This document shows, in pieces, positions 50,401 through 63,884 of a stretch of DNA of 64,000 nt. The notes below the pieces were generated by a model. The model did not search any database. It was not told the DNA's origin and saw only the letters and a program-made list of their open reading frames with translations. Source of the DNA: Stercorarius parasiticus (taxonomy: Eukaryota > Chordata > Aves > Charadriiformes > Stercorariidae); NCBI GenBank assembly GCA_013396915.1, contig VWZL01001289.1, forward strand, positions 1 to 64,000, given 5' to 3'. The translations under genes and the position numbers were made by a program. Each line of letters begins with the position of its first letter. Position 1 is the first letter of the stretch.

Positions 50401-52754
50401 CAGGACAGCCAGGAATGGAAAAATATTCCTCCTCCTTTCAGAGGGAGACTAGCTAACCCAGCACTTCTTACAGGAATGTTACACTAACAGTATACAAAGT
50501 TAAGAATAGACAGAGTGGATGTTCTTAAGGGATATAAGCTTTGTCTAATCCTCTGTTATCACTACTGTATGGCTTGTGAATTTCAGTTCTCTTCAAGAAC
50601 TACCTAGGCAACCGTAGGCTTAATTTATCATCTTTCAAGGGCTTTAGAAATATTAGTTCATCTCCTTACAATCAACATTCACCCACACACACACTGAAAT
50701 CATAAAATGTCAAAAGTAATTGATAGTAAAAAAAAAAAAAAGTTACAAAGTACATGTCTCCCATTACAGAATGCTGCCTTCAACAACTCTCTCACCAGGT
50801 AGAATATGCAATTTTCTATGTAAATATTCTACATCAGTAGAACCTGAGCAGTTTCAGTTTGTGTGCTTTTTCCAAGGTGCACCAATTTCATTGACAGCAA
50901 GAATTTCCAGGTCAGCTTCCCAGGTAGTACAGGTGCATTTACCTTCCTGCTTTCCAGAAGTCAGAGAAGTTATGTACCATGAATAAAACCTGAGAATTTG
51001 TTTATCCAAAACAGGAAACAGCTCTCAAACTGTTTGAGAGAAAGCATAGAGTATATGATCACTTGATGTAACAAACATTGCCTTCTTGGCACAATTTATA
51101 GCCTTTCTTCACTTCTCCATTTAAAAATTCCAAAGTACTATTTATGTCCCAAAAAAACTTGGAAAACTTGAGGGGGTTTTAGAAATTTTTTTGCTATTTA
51201 TCCAGTACTTCTCACTTCCTCTTTTTCTTTTTAAGGACTCCTTTCATTATTTACTACATAATGGAAAAGCAATCAGTGACTTGGCCTAAAATAAATTTAC
51301 TTTCCTGACTCACATTGGCATGTGTAGTTTCAGGGTAGACATTCAGGTGCCTCATGTGAGCTCAGTATCTTTTTGACCAGTTATGTCTGTTAGAAGTACA
51401 GAAGTGCCCAGCACCTTCATCTGCCTCTATGCAATAGTACAAAGGACACAAGGCAACTGCAATCTCCAGTTGCCTTCATTCAAAATCCACCTTAACTGAG
51501 GATTCTCAGAGTAACAATGGAGAACAATTTGTGGTGTCCGTACTGACTGAAAACTCTCAAAAGCTCCATTCTCATAAGTAGGCATACTTTCTACTTCAAC
51601 TACATAGCAGTGCCATTTCCCATTACTCAAAACCTGCAAAAAATATGGTAGAAGCATCAGCTCCCACAGTGAAAAAGAGTCAAACATTGCCCTCCAAAAA
51701 TCACACACCTACTTTACAAGACCAGTAACGTAATGTTTCATGAAGCACTATGAACATGATGTTTCACCTAAAATCCTATATATTGGCGTTTTTCTGAAAG
51801 AGCCTGAGAATGTTGTCTAAGTTCTGGTAGAGCAAGTTTTGATGAACAGTCACTTATGCAATGCTGCCAACCAACAACACTCTACAATACGCGCCATTAT
51901 TCAGCCAGATCTTCTTTGCAATAAAGTGGCCTGGCTCTAAGAGCAGCCCAAGACAGACGATCTGAAAGACTCAGGTCAGCTAATGCAGTGATATGAAACA
52001 CAATATATGTTTACAGAGAGCATTTTCTTTGTACAACATTTGAAATGGAGCTAGGGAATCTACCTTGACTTCTATGCCTGCTGCAACTCAGCTCAAATCA
52101 CTGATGCTTCCTCACAGTTCACAGCCAGTAAGTGCATGAACAGGACTCTGTACAGGTGCATAGCAGAAATACCTGGTGAAAACTGATGTGTCATTTGCTT
52201 TTTTCAGCTTTTCAGCATGAAACTTAGACTGAAAATTAAGAATTAATCAAGACAAAACTGAATAATGATTTCTTGATATTCTTTGATAAAGAAACGTCAT
52301 ATCAACTTAACCATTTAGTACAGGATACATATTGCTGTCAGCGAGAATACAAGAAAATACAGGACTTGAACCTGCTAGCCATGACAAGGAAATTCAATAT
52401 ACATTTGCAGCTCAACTGACAGCACTGTTTAAGAGATTGCAAACTCCCTCACATAACACATAGGCGCACTGACAAATAGTCAAAGAACCATCTTTAGAGT
52501 CTTCAGTTGACCTATTCCTTGTTTAATCTCCATCTGAATCATGACACTCTACTTTAGACATAGTAATTATTCCCATAGCAACAAACATTGCATCAAAAAT
52601 TGAGGCCATCACTTCAGCTACAAAAATAAACATCTCTTTAGCAGAACACCTTCTCATACAACACCATGTTCAAGTGTAAATGTTATGCTTAACCTCAAAC
52701 GTAAGTGCTACTTATAGGAATTCAGAATTGCTTAACAACGCAACAGAACTTTAC
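47451..52754 (-). other. Intron-like sequence upstream of the exon cluster
   Basis: It ends in the supported acceptor at 47451. If the 52755-52844 exon is real, at least one undetected exon ending in phase 1 should lie here, because that exon does not join 47450 in frame. I read both strands and saw no strong candidate. A 9-bp perfect inverted repeat lies at 51022-51040 and an A13 run near 50729. Confidence 0.55.
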
Positions 52755-52844
52755 CTGATTCACTTTCTTAGAGTCAAGCTCACTCTTTTCCTGAGACGAT
52801 TTGTCTCCAGAGAACTCCAGTAGATAAGACAACATGCTCAGAGG
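52755..52844 (-). CDS. KDM4C: Candidate KDM4C exon, disordered linker
   Basis: This is a 90-nt minus-strand block with an acceptor-like 'tatagttag' above 52844 and a donor 'gtaaag' below 52755. Only one of its three frames is open. It reads 30 residues starting 'PLSMLSYLL' and continuing 'EFSGDKSSQEKSELDSKKVNQ' less the final residue. Serine, lysine and glutamate richness and the PLS...SG..K...EKS..SEL pattern loosely recall the disordered segment before the PHD exons of KDM4C. The polypyrimidine tract is weak, and it cannot splice straight to 47269-47450 without breaking frame. It is a possible exon, not an established one. Confidence 0.33.
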
Positions 52845-54164
52845 CTAACTATACAAAGATGTATGCGCTCACTCCCTACTTCGAAGTGAAACTATAAGAA
52901 AAACCATTCAGCACACTTTCTCAGTATGTATTAAAATTCCGTAACTATAAAAATATAGTAGAGGGTTTCTTTACTTTAACTGCAAAAATGAAAATCCTCA
53001 GCTTATCACATGAAGCCTTTACTATCTGGAATGTGACATGCCTGAGGAATTATATGAAATAAAAATTAAATAGCCTACACTAAAATAAACCATTTTTATG
53101 TTAAAAAGGACTGTCTACACAACATCTTACACCACATAAAAACTCAATTAACTAATTTTTTTAAAAAAGATTAAAAAATAGGACATCGTATAAAAAAGAA
53201 AAATAAACGCTTCTACTTGCACCATTGGAAACATCTATGTAGACATGACCCCAGAAACTCATAGCTAAGGCAGAGTCAGGAAACATAGTTGGGAAACAAA
53301 TTAAGTATCGTGGAACTTCTACAACCTACCATCCTTGTAAAGTTAAAAACATGACTAGAAGTGTGCATTTTAAAATAAACTCTAACTTCAAATCAGCCCC
53401 TACCTTTGCAGGTGCAAATTACCTTGTGCAATCAATAAAGGCCAAAGGGACCTTCTAAGATTTGGTTCATTAACAAGGATGCGTTACTCAAAAGAAACAA
53501 ATGTGAAATTATTATTCAGAGAATCAAGAATTCCCTGATGGCAGAGAAAGAAAAAAATCCAAGATGCTCTTATCTTTAAACAACTTAATATGAGCCCCAT
53601 ACTCAATTAATATTTTCTAAGAGAGAAAAAGAAATCTTGGGCATCCCATATGTGTAAGAGGACCTATTACTAAGCTCCTTCCATTACTATTACTCCCTCA
53701 TTCTGCCTAAAAACTCTCCTGAAAAACTTCTGATGATGGAGGTATATTTTGCATGTAAATCAGGGCACTGTTCCTCTAATTTACACTTTAATGTTCCATG
53801 CATCCTGTGACCGATCAATAAACAGCTGAAACTGAAGAAAGCACAGCGGACATGCACAAGGGCTCTGTCCTTTTGAATCTCAAGGAAGAATCTAGGGAAT
53901 GACTGTCCATAGCTGCTGCAAAGAAGGCAAATTTATCTCAACGTAAAAGGAAACAGAGGGTGGCCTCTGTTTTAGATAAATGGCTGTAGGAGCTCAGCTG
54001 ATCAGCTGATTGTGTAAACGTTTTTCCCTAAGTTAAACAGAAGACTGCCAATGTCTTCCTGAGCCACCCAGACCAGAGTATGGGAAGCCTGTATATAGTT
54101 CAGTCCAACACAAGAGAATAAAAACTGAACATAGAACAAAATGAACTGAAGAGACCAACAGGTT
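52845..54164. other. Intron-like unique sequence
   Basis: No exon or repeat was recognised; AT-rich with chance frames only. Confidence 0.5.
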
Positions 54165-54440
54165 TGAGTCAACTTTAACCCACGTATTCCTTCCCAGAAA
54201 ATGGTGACACCCAGCATCGTGACAGTGAGCATATACAGACCAGTAATGAGAATCATATTTATATTGTGATCCAACTGTGTATTGCAATATACATGCTCTA
54301 TCATGCTTGTTCTGTGATTTCAGTATATTGCAGTATCATTTTGCTAATGCAAAAACCTGTATAACATCAAATACCTTCCAGTAAATTTGATATTAAATAC
54401 TTCTTGTGTGGGACATCTAAAAGAACATGGTCAGAGAGCA
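54165..54440 (+). repeat. Unrecognised repeat family, copy 1
   Basis: This copy shares with 57680-57965 a head 'attccttccc...ccagca.cgtgacagtgagcatat', a middle with 'ttgtgat.caactgt.tattgcaat', and a tail '.acatctaaaagaac'. It is the most diverged of three copies. The spacing of the 'ttctgtgattt...gctaatgcaaa' unit suggests remnants of the roughly 53-59 bp sub-repeat seen best at 56608-56773. I cannot name the family. Confidence 0.65.
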
Positions 54441-56554
54441 TCAGACTCTGGCACAAAGCACACAGAATTCAGTTCTTTAGTACTGGTACTTAAATTGTAT
54501 TTACAAGTAAAAAGACTGACTTGAGTTCTGTTAGAGTGTTAGGCATAAGAGTTTCCAGAAATCCAGAAATTTCCTGGATGACGTGTAAACCTTCAAAGTT
54601 GGAGCACATTTTTAAATCAAGTTCAAAGACCCTGTACTGGATACACTTTGACAATATATCCTACTTGGATTCAAACATCTTATCAATACATCATTAAATA
54701 TACCACTGATTTTGGTGAGCTTTGATAACAACTATGTGGAGCAGTCTTCACACAGAGAGAGTGACATTTTTGCCTCTTACAGCCTCCCATGGAGAGCTAA
54801 TCATGCAAGTCTGTTAGCATGCACATTTTTTTAAAAATACTCATATGAACAAACCCTGTTTCTAGTAACTTCTGTTATGTTTCTGGCTGTAATTGTATCA
54901 CATACTCATGCTGAAGTCTAAAATGGGTCAATACTAGCGCCCCTCCCCCAAATTATTAATGGGATGATGTAATGCAGGATATTCCTGTGCATTTAAAAAC
55001 ATCTCCTTACTGCCACCTCTGACACTGGTCATAGTGATTTTCCATGAACTACCAGGACATTTTTACTTCACTGCAAGTATAATGCTTTGTTGTAACATTA
55101 CTTTACCAGATACAATTCATAATGAGGTTAAATATTTGGTTTGCTAAGGGGATAGAGCAAGTGCTCTTTTTTCCAAAAGAAAAGCAGGAACACTTGATGA
55201 GACAATTAATTACTTTAAATAAATGCATAACAGGTGTTACAAACCTTACTGTATCATATAATAATTCAGTCTAGTGGTACTGATACTATAAGGTGAATAG
55301 CTATGTCAAATTCCATATTAATTCCTGCTATCATATTTGTACCTGAAAATAATATTTATATAGGATTAATTAAACTCTGTAATGTAATTTCAGATTTATG
55401 CGTTTATGCGCATTTCAGATACCGCATTTATGCGATAATTTATATGCATCTGCATCCCTTTACATGTTTAAGAAAAGTGAAACAATTCACTAAAACAAAC
55501 TGTGTAGACAAAAAGAAAATTATAGCCCAGAATCTGTTTTGGTATAAAGGAAATCCCTTCTACACCAAAGTACTTATAAACAGTTATTGTGCTGCTTTCC
55601 AAGTGGGTAAGTGAATGAAATAAATGTTTTCACAAACATTATTGGTGTAATAGTTTGTCGCAAACTTGCTCCGACGCTCAATACTATTGCTCTGAATGGC
55701 TTTTGCTTACTAAGTGAAACTCAGATTCTCAGACAGAAAACATTTGGGCCATTTGCAGAATGGGCTGTTGCCAGTATTTGCTGATTTAACCCAGCAGATG
55801 TGAAAAGCCATAGATGCTAATACAGTACAATTTGTTTTTGCCAATCTCAACAATGATTCTCCTGCTTAGGGTTATGTTCCACTGATGTTTCCTGGCTTTG
55901 TACAGCAGCATTCTCTGCTATGAAGAGCATTGCAGCATCTGTTATTTTTCAGGTAGTTGAGCATAATCTCAGCCCTGGGAGGCATTATCTATAGTTTCAC
56001 ATGTCCTGGAGGAAATAATAATAATAATTAAAAAAAGTCAGGGAAAACGACTTGCAACTGCAAAACTTTACAGTTCCTGCAGCATATCAGCAAACTCAAT
56101 TTCAGAAATTGTGTTTCTTTTTTTCAGATTGTTATAGATTTCATAATAAATATGAAAATGTAAATTTTTTTTATTTCTGGTACAATACATTTAATTTCTT
56201 TTATGGCACTGTACAGTAACAGTACTATGATGTATGTATACATTTTTGGTTAGAGAGTCTAATCACTGAATTATCAATTAATACTTCACTTCTCATAAAA
56301 ATTGTATGTAAAGACAGCCATACCGAATCGGAGCTTTAAAGGCTAAGCCTAAATGCTCCTGGATTAAATAAAGTTTAGCTCAGCTCACAAAAGAAACTAA
56401 TGGGGTGCTTTATTAAAAAAAGTAAAATATCAAAAAATTGTAACACATTAGCTGAAGCACATCTCAGAATGTTGTAAAAGGTCATAAAAATTCAGAGTTC
56501 AAAAAATTTTTAAAAAGACAGTTGACAGAACTGAAAGATGCATTTAGATACTGG
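54441..56554. other. Intron-like unique sequence
   Basis: No exon was recognised. A short (AAT)n tract lies near 56012-56030. The plus-strand frame at 55303-55614 looks like chance. Confidence 0.5.
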
Positions 56555-56870
56555 CATATTCTGATTGTGCTTGAGCGTATCATTAGAGTCCCGTAATGAA
56601 ATTCACATTTGTTTTGTGATTGAACTGTGTATTACAATTGCTACACTTTGCTAAATGTAATTTGTATTTGTATTGTGATTGAACTGTATATTACAACTGC
56701 TACAGTCTGCTAAATGTAATTTGTACTTGCACTGTGATTTAAGTGCATTGCTGTATCGCTCTGCTAAATCGAAATCCCATGTAACTTCAACTAATTTCAA
56801 ACAAGAAAATTTTGTGTTATTCCTGAAACCGTCCACACGTAGAATATCTAAAAGAACCTGTTCAGAGTAT
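56555..56870 (+). repeat. Unrecognised repeat family, copy 2, with three sub-units
   Basis: The core consists of three tandem units, at 56608-56660 (53 bp), 56661-56719 (59 bp) and 56720-56773 (54 bp). Each has the shape 'tttgta.ttg..tgtgatt.aa.tg...att....tgctaaat..aa'. The flanks 'gtaatgaaattcacatttg' on the left and 'aatcccatgtaacttcaact...tagaatatctaaaag' on the right are shared with copy 3. The family is not recognised. Confidence 0.8.
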
Positions 56871-57043
56871 ATTTTGTTATGATATTAACTGGCATAGCTG
56901 GCAGGATATTCCTGAGGGTAAGCAGTACCCATTAAAGCAGTAATGATTACTTTGGCAAAAACATGCTTTCTGATTCGGTGTTAGTCACAAATAAGAACCT
57001 AGCAGAGGAAACCTGCATTGTGATTAAGAACAGCTAGTGGTAA

Positions 57044-57343
57044 GACTGTCTGCAGACAGGACCACTACCATTTAAAAGAGGAGACAGAATTATTACAAAT
57101 AATAGCAGAGACTGGAAAAATTTCAAAGTAACTTTGAAAAGTAGGGATGGGAAAAACAGTAAAGGGGATTTTTCATGGATTGGAGAACAAAGCACTGATC
57201 CCATTGATGTTTTGGATGAATTTGAAAAATTGAAAGATTCTAACAAGTTGAAGAAAGGAGAGAAAAGCAGAGCTTCACAGGTTGCTGTGTATTTACTTGT
57301 GAGTAGTAGTGCAGAAGTTAAAAGAGGAGAAATGAACACATAG
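57044..57343 (+). other. Orphan 100-codon open frame
   Basis: The frame is open from 57044, after a stop at 57041, to a stop at 57341-57343. It reads 'DCLQTGPLPFKRGDRIITNN' at the start and contains 'GDFSWIGEQSTDPIDVLDEF' and 'KKGEKSRASQVAVYLLV'. Composition is protein-like (charged, few rare residues) and unlike the intron frames around it, but there is no ATG at the beginning and no family is recognised. It lies between copies 2 and 3 of the unnamed repeat, so it may be an internal fragment of the same element, or chance. The opposite strand is also open here (57034-57339). Confidence 0.25.
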
Positions 57344-57679
57344 CATGCTCAAACTAGAGAGAGAAACAGTTATAAAAGGTAATGTAATGCATAAGCAATG
57401 TACTCAGAGAATCAAAGGAAGTTCTTAGACTCACAAGTTGTAGCTTCAAATCATATGTGATGCCCATACAAGTAGGGATTGTTTACTATGGTCTACTGAA
57501 ATAGATCTCATTCAAGTGATGGCCACCATCTACGTCAGGGACAATGACTGATCAAGGGATACCTGGTTTGATACTGATCCTTTTCAGGGTGATGATTCAG
57601 GTGACACATGAGAAGAAAGTATTATGAAAGTGTTTGCTCCCATGGCAAAAAACAAATAAACAAAGAAAGCAATGGGCCT

Positions 57680-57965
57680 AAACTAGTTGCAACCCACACA
57701 TTCCTTCCTAGACACTACAAATATCCAGCACTGTGACAGTGAGCATATTATTATTAGAAACCAGTCATGAAATTCACATTTGTATTATGACTGAACTATA
57801 TATTGCAATTGCCACACCCTCCTAAACATAGATTGCACTTGTATTATGATTTGCTAAATCAAAATCCCATGTAACTTCAACTGACTTCAAATAAATATCA
57901 ATTTTCTACTGTGCACTTAATTTTCCATATGTAGAATATCTAAAAGGACCCTATCAGACTGTACT
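57680..57965 (+). repeat. Unrecognised repeat family, copy 3, with two sub-units
   Basis: It has the same direct orientation as copies 1 and 2. Head 'acattccttcc...cagcactgtgacagtgagcat' as in copy 1; 'catgaaattcacatttgta' and 'aaatcccatgtaacttcaact' as in copy 2; tail 'tagaatatctaaaagga'. Only about two sub-units are kept, against three in copy 2. Confidence 0.8.
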
Positions 57966-60900
57966 GGAACCCAACTTTTTCCTCTAACAAATGCCGAAGG
58001 AACGAAAGTCTATTTAATTTACATCACTATACTGTTGATAAACTAACTGATACTGAGAAAGCTCTGAGGACTTATGGCGTAGAGAATCAGTTTACATAAC
58101 CTGTAAAACTAATCTTACAGGACTATATAGCATTGACATTTTTTAGAACTACCATTTTATTTTGCTTACTAATTCTTCCAAAAAAATTATCCTCTACTTC
58201 TAACAGTGGACAATAGAAGTACCTTATAAATATAAGGGGTAAAAATTAATCTTTCATCCACTCAATTCCCTTAATAGCTGCACAACTTTTTTGTGAATAT
58301 GAAATGAAGAATTAAGTCCTAATAGTTAAAGGTCAAATTGTCAAAGATGTCTACCAATTCTGGCTACCTAAGCTGAAATACAAGCGACAAATTCTTACTG
58401 ATACTAAAAAACATGAACTACCTAGTGACTCCAGAAACACAGGTATTTATCATGTCCAAAAACCAAGCTCAAAGGTAGAGCCCACTAATCAATCAACTGT
58501 ATTTAAAACATGGACATGAGGCCACAGAAAGGGAGATGTTCTTATAGCTGTAAGAACTGCCAACCCGAAATATATACAGCATATTTGTGTTATAATTTCC
58601 ATTTTTATATATGTACATTATTGTAATTCCAGTAATTTCACTTGTCTTTACACTGTGCAAGTTTAAAGAATAGCCACTGTATTTATAATTTAGTTCAAAG
58701 AGGCATCTCATCAAAATCGAAATAGAAAAAAAGAAAATCTGCTGGAATTTACCACGTAGCCGATCAGCAAAAAACGTAGCTGTCAGCGCAAAACCATTAC
58801 AAGAACAGACTACAGGGTAAAGACTGGCAGATATCTGCTCTCATGAAATGCTTTAATTCAGAGCACTGTAAAAGACATTACCAGCTGCTTTCTCCATTCC
58901 ATTCCCTCACGTAATTCTTTACAGTTTTTAAGGAACAAAATTTTTACTTTGCATTCCAATTCTATTTGCTTGTAGTCACTGTACTTAACAGCTAGAAGAT
59001 TTGATCAGTAGCTAAAATTAGAATGGAATTTTTAGGAACATTCACATGCTTACTGATTTAGTAGTGAAACACAAAAGTTTGCCATACATTTTCAAGAGCT
59101 TACTAAAGCTCATTTAAGCTAACCAACTCCAAATACAGAATATGTATTTCAATTTACATTTATTTCACATAATTAAGGATTACTTAAACTGGTCATGTAT
59201 ATCTTTATCCCACTGTTTGGTACATAGGATGTCAACAATATAAAATTAGTGTATCATAAAGGATTCAATGAAATACATATGCTTCTCTGCATAAAAGACA
59301 AAACCATTCTTTTTTTCATTGCTCCTCATTATTTACTGTATTATATATTATATTATTTATATTACAGAGCAGATTCGCCAACATATGCTTGTTTTATGCC
59401 ACTCTAGAGACAAAAAACAGCACCAAGAGGGGAAAAATATTTTATGGTTATCTTGTATCTCTCACGCAGCACAAATCTAACCTATGCCAATATAAGATTC
59501 CAGCACAAGTGCCTCTGAGCAAAACACAAGTGAAATTTTGAGGAACCAGGTTACTTGGATGCTTACAGTTAAGATTCTGCTAAAATTTTTCATTGAACCA
59601 AGGCCTTGGGTAGTTACTTACCTTCATAAATTAAGTATGGAAGATGCAAAACAGAAAGATTTGATCACAGGTCCAAATTCACGTGACAAATCAGAGTGTA
59701 AATTGGAATTATAAATTAATAGCTTCAAGCTACAGTCCCTGCACAGATCACTAAAACAAATATGCCATAAACACTCCATACACTAGACAACAATTGCATT
59801 CAACCTCCCTCAAGGATCAATTGCTTAAATGTAATTATTTTGCACATTTTAAAAAATATATATTACAGACACTTCTCAGTCAAGAAAAAGCATTTAGTAA
59901 AACCCCACTGGCACTGAAATCAAGTCACTACTGATGGTTTACAAAGCAGCTTCAGATTTTGACAAAGGCAATGATAACACTACGGACTGCTTTTTTTTTT
60001 TTAATTTGGGAAAAAAAATAATTACTACTATGCTATCTTGTGACTAGGATAATTTATTAGCCAGTTCTCTGTACCAATATCTCAGGAAACTAATCCTTGT
60101 TAAATGCAAGTCATAGATTTTTTTGTCTTTCTCTTTGGACCGTAATTATAGAAACTGAAGCTCAACTCCAGAAGATAATCTTACAGAAAAGATTCCTGTC
60201 TCTTTGGCAATTTTCACATCAAGTTCGCCTACCAACTCCATATCTACCCTTGAGAAGGCTACTGAGAGGCTGCACTAATGCAGCAGGAACACTGTTTTCA
60301 TTTTGATACACTTGGTAATGAGAAATTATACATACCCCTGTATCTAAGACTGCAGCTCTATCCGCTCCTTTAAGAGGTAAAATATTATATTTTAAAGGTA
60401 AGAAAGCTGCACAATTAAAGTTGTAAGGTCCATCTGGAGGACAATGAGTTCTAATGATCACTACATATACCACTGTCCAGCAAATGAGGCATAAATGCTA
60501 GAGGAACTGATTTTTTCTCCCCTCTTGAATCAAAATAATGGCTACTCTTAGGTCCTGACATTTGTAGGTGTCCACTCAAAAAGGCAGACAAGCGCTGCTT
60601 GTGAAAGGTGTCAAGGGACAAGAGCCGACAGTGGCAATAATCAGAGTTGTCAGTTCTTGCCATTTCTGGAGATCAGCTGCGAGCCCACAAAGTTGACATG
60701 AGTACTGGGCATTTAGGAACAGCTTATATTTGACCTGCCAATACCTCCCTTTACTAAATACCTGTTAAAGATTCTACCACAATTTTGTAAAGGTTTTTTG
60801 AGTCTTCAAGATACCACATGCTACGTAAGTGCTAGCACTGTTTCTTTAATATAATAATCAAATCTTGAAAATGGAATTTAAACAAATCAGAAGCAATGCA

Positions 60901-63010
60901 GCTACCAGAGGAAAGGAGAGAAAACATATTTTTCTAGTGCAGCAATACCATTGCAAGTGGTAGATAGTGCTGGTCTCCTCCAATGCTAGATGATGAAGTA
61001 TGAAAAATGCAAATTCTGTACTTGATTAACTCATACTCACACAAAAGCAAGAAGTAAAACTCCATTCAAAAACCAGATTAATACAGTATGGGAGCGAAAG
61101 CAATACTGCAAACTGTAATACTAATTTGGCAAAAATAAACACATGTCTGTCAATTGGTTAACAAATTCTTCTCTACTTCCTAAGTCACACCAGAAAAAAA
61201 AAGTTAACATTTCTTCCTGAAATAAGTAAGAATCTTCAAGCAGAATCTGGCATTTTAAGCTCTGAAGCAAAAGAATCCTAATTGCATCTACAAGTGTAAT
61301 CTTCTCCTATTTCAGCATGCTTAACCTATATATGACATCGCTGAACATGCCTTATATGGCTTGACTACTGGTATCAGTTCAAGCACATGTCATAAAATGC
61401 TGAGAGTGAACGTAAAAAATGAAGAAGCTTTATTTTATGTCATAGCAGAAGGAAAACTACAGCTGTAAAACCAGCAATTTTCACTAATCAAACTCTTGTC
61501 CAAGCAACTCTTTCGATTCACTGTAGTCTTCTGTTTCCTTATTTTACAAAGTAATGAAAGCAAAATTACTTTGAACTTCTTAATCATATTTAAAACACTA
61601 AAAGCTGTATACAAATAAACCCATCCTGAATTCAACCTGTACACTATTATTATATCATTTAGGGATCTGATGGGAAATTTTAGTCTACTTGAATGTAAGA
61701 ACAGTTTCTAATGTTGCATGCCCAAATAACGCTGGAAAGAAATCTGTGGGACCAATCAACGTGCATCCAAAGTCAGTATGCTTTCTCCTTCTGCTGAATT
61801 TGCTTTTTTATTGCTTAAGTGAGCAGACTACAACTTAAATACAAAAGAATAATATTACCACAAGCTAACATACTGCACTGAGCATAAGACCAAGGTTCAT
61901 TACATAAAAGTTATTAGTATTTTGAGTGTGACATACAGCTCACACTGTACTGCTGCACTTATTTTTCCAAACTGGCAGCCTGAGCTATAATTTCTGGGAC
62001 TGATTCCCCACTTGCCAGTATTTCTCATTGCTCAGACCTTTAGGCATTAATTCCACAAAAGCAATCATAATAAGGGAGACTCAGAAATCAGACACACATA
62101 GGGAAAGTCTTCAGGGAGAGTGAAAAATAAAGTAACAACATCAAGCCACAAAGAAACAATTAACCCAATCATTTTTCTGTAGATTAAACACTCAGATCAT
62201 AAAGAAACATACACATAAAGAAGCATATGCAGTGATAAAAAGAAAACAAAAAATTCAATGTCGAAGAGATCCCGTGCAAAAACTAAATCTCTGCTGAAGG
62301 ATTCTGTCTTAATAGTCTCAGCTAAAATTTAAGCATGCTGTTAAATATGATAGTATTCTATTTGCAAAATTATGATTCTGAAATGGCTGACAGTGTCAAA
62401 GAATGCTGCCTTCATATTATTAACAGCCTCTGATCACCTCTATTCACAGAAACTTCCTAATAGAACCCTAGTATCTGAAGGACTTCAAACGTATTAATTT
62501 GAATATAAATTATCTGTATTAGAACTGGCTACAGACTATCCGACTTGTGGAAAGTGACGTGATTTGCATATGAACTACAAAACCTCAATTTCTTAATTTC
62601 TCGTAACAGCACTAGCCCCTATCATCATCTTCCTCCATTTGGTTTAAATTTATGATTTTACTGGACCCAGATAAATTAAAATATAAACTAATGTATCAAT
62701 ACGCAAATCCTCCTTGTAAAGGATCAGATGAACTCAAAAGTTATGGTACCAAGAGACTATAGTAACATAGCCATTACCAGTAACATCTTTATTGAAAAAA
62801 CACAGAGAACAAGAACTGAGTAAGTACGCATGCTGAATTTCACTTCTGGTAACTACAGAGTATGGATGAAGCACCTTCATAAAGAGAAGCATAGCCATTA
62901 GTACATTGATACTGATTACTCCCCTCATACGAGACAACAAATGTTCTTGCAACATGATCAGAAAAATCTCCTTTGACTAGCATTCATCTAGACACAGATC
63001 TTCAACTTGC
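57966..63010. other. Intron-like unique sequence
   Basis: No exon was recognised with confidence. Contains a TA-rich tract near 59335-59365 and a T13 run near 59990. Minus-strand frames at 60219-60473 and 60451-60663 are longer than most here but show no known motif. Confidence 0.5.
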
Positions 63011-63099
63011 CTGCCAGTCTGTGGCAGGAAAGCCCCCGAGGCTTCAGTTTGCCAGTCTCCTTCAGCAGTTCTTTAGTCTCTGTCTTGCATGTAAACGTT
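63011..63099 (-). other. Very tentative exon candidate with GC donor
   Basis: An 89-nt minus-strand block between an acceptor 'gtgagcag' (above 63099) and 'CAG|gcaagt' (below 63011), which is the consensus of rare GC-AG introns. One frame reads 'RTFTCKTETKELLKETG' then 'LKPRGLSCHRLAG'. The R.F.C start vaguely recalls the KDM4C segment after the JmjC domain, but the rest does not match. The pyrimidine tract is poor. Confidence 0.18.
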
Positions 63100-63884
63100 C
63101 TGCTCACCCAAAATCTATTGTCTCTCTTCTGGTGTTCTCACAAAAGCATGCTGATAAATTAGATCACAATGAGAAACAAACGCATGAAAATAATGCCAAA
63201 TTCCAGTTCCAGATAGGAAATACTAATAACTGTCATGTCTAATAAAACTCTTAATTACTTGCTTCAATCAATAAGCAGACTGGTGCTTAATAGCTACTTG
63301 AGATGATTCTAAGACAATGTTTTCTTTCCTAACAAAAACATACCTTTATCTACCAGAAGGACAATCATCATGTAAAGAGGAAAGACTGGAAGGTATATGA
63401 CTTCCTGTTGGGATGCTGCTACTTTCACATAAAATTAAGACATCAGTACACTGACAAAGTACCGGGTAAAAGAGCAAATAAAGAGCAGAATCCTTAAGAT
63501 TAACAAACCAGTGTCATCACATCACCACCTTGCCAGATTATATCATATACACTCCTTGCTTAAATAGGAATTTTACACTATGTTTTAACCATAAAGTTGA
63601 AAAAGCATCAGCAGGCAGAAAGAATATAATCTCTAATTAAAAAAGAGCAATTTCACTGCAACCTACCACATATTTAAATCTTTAATTACTTTACTAGATA
63701 AATCTTAATATCATCCTTTTTGTGCAAATTACCATAACACTTTCAGAAATACGCTCTGTCTAGCCCTCAAGGTATCCAAACATACCCATATATGATACAG
63801 ATCATGGGCCTAAGCTGTCTCTAATTTTCAGAAAGATGCTTAACAGCTAATTGAAGTATCATGCCTGGCAAAACTGAGGCTCAG

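Noticed and set aside
60219..60663. Two adjoining minus-strand frames (84 and 70 codons)
   Set aside because: I tried to fit them to KDM4C and to retroelement proteins without success, and found no convincing splice borders.
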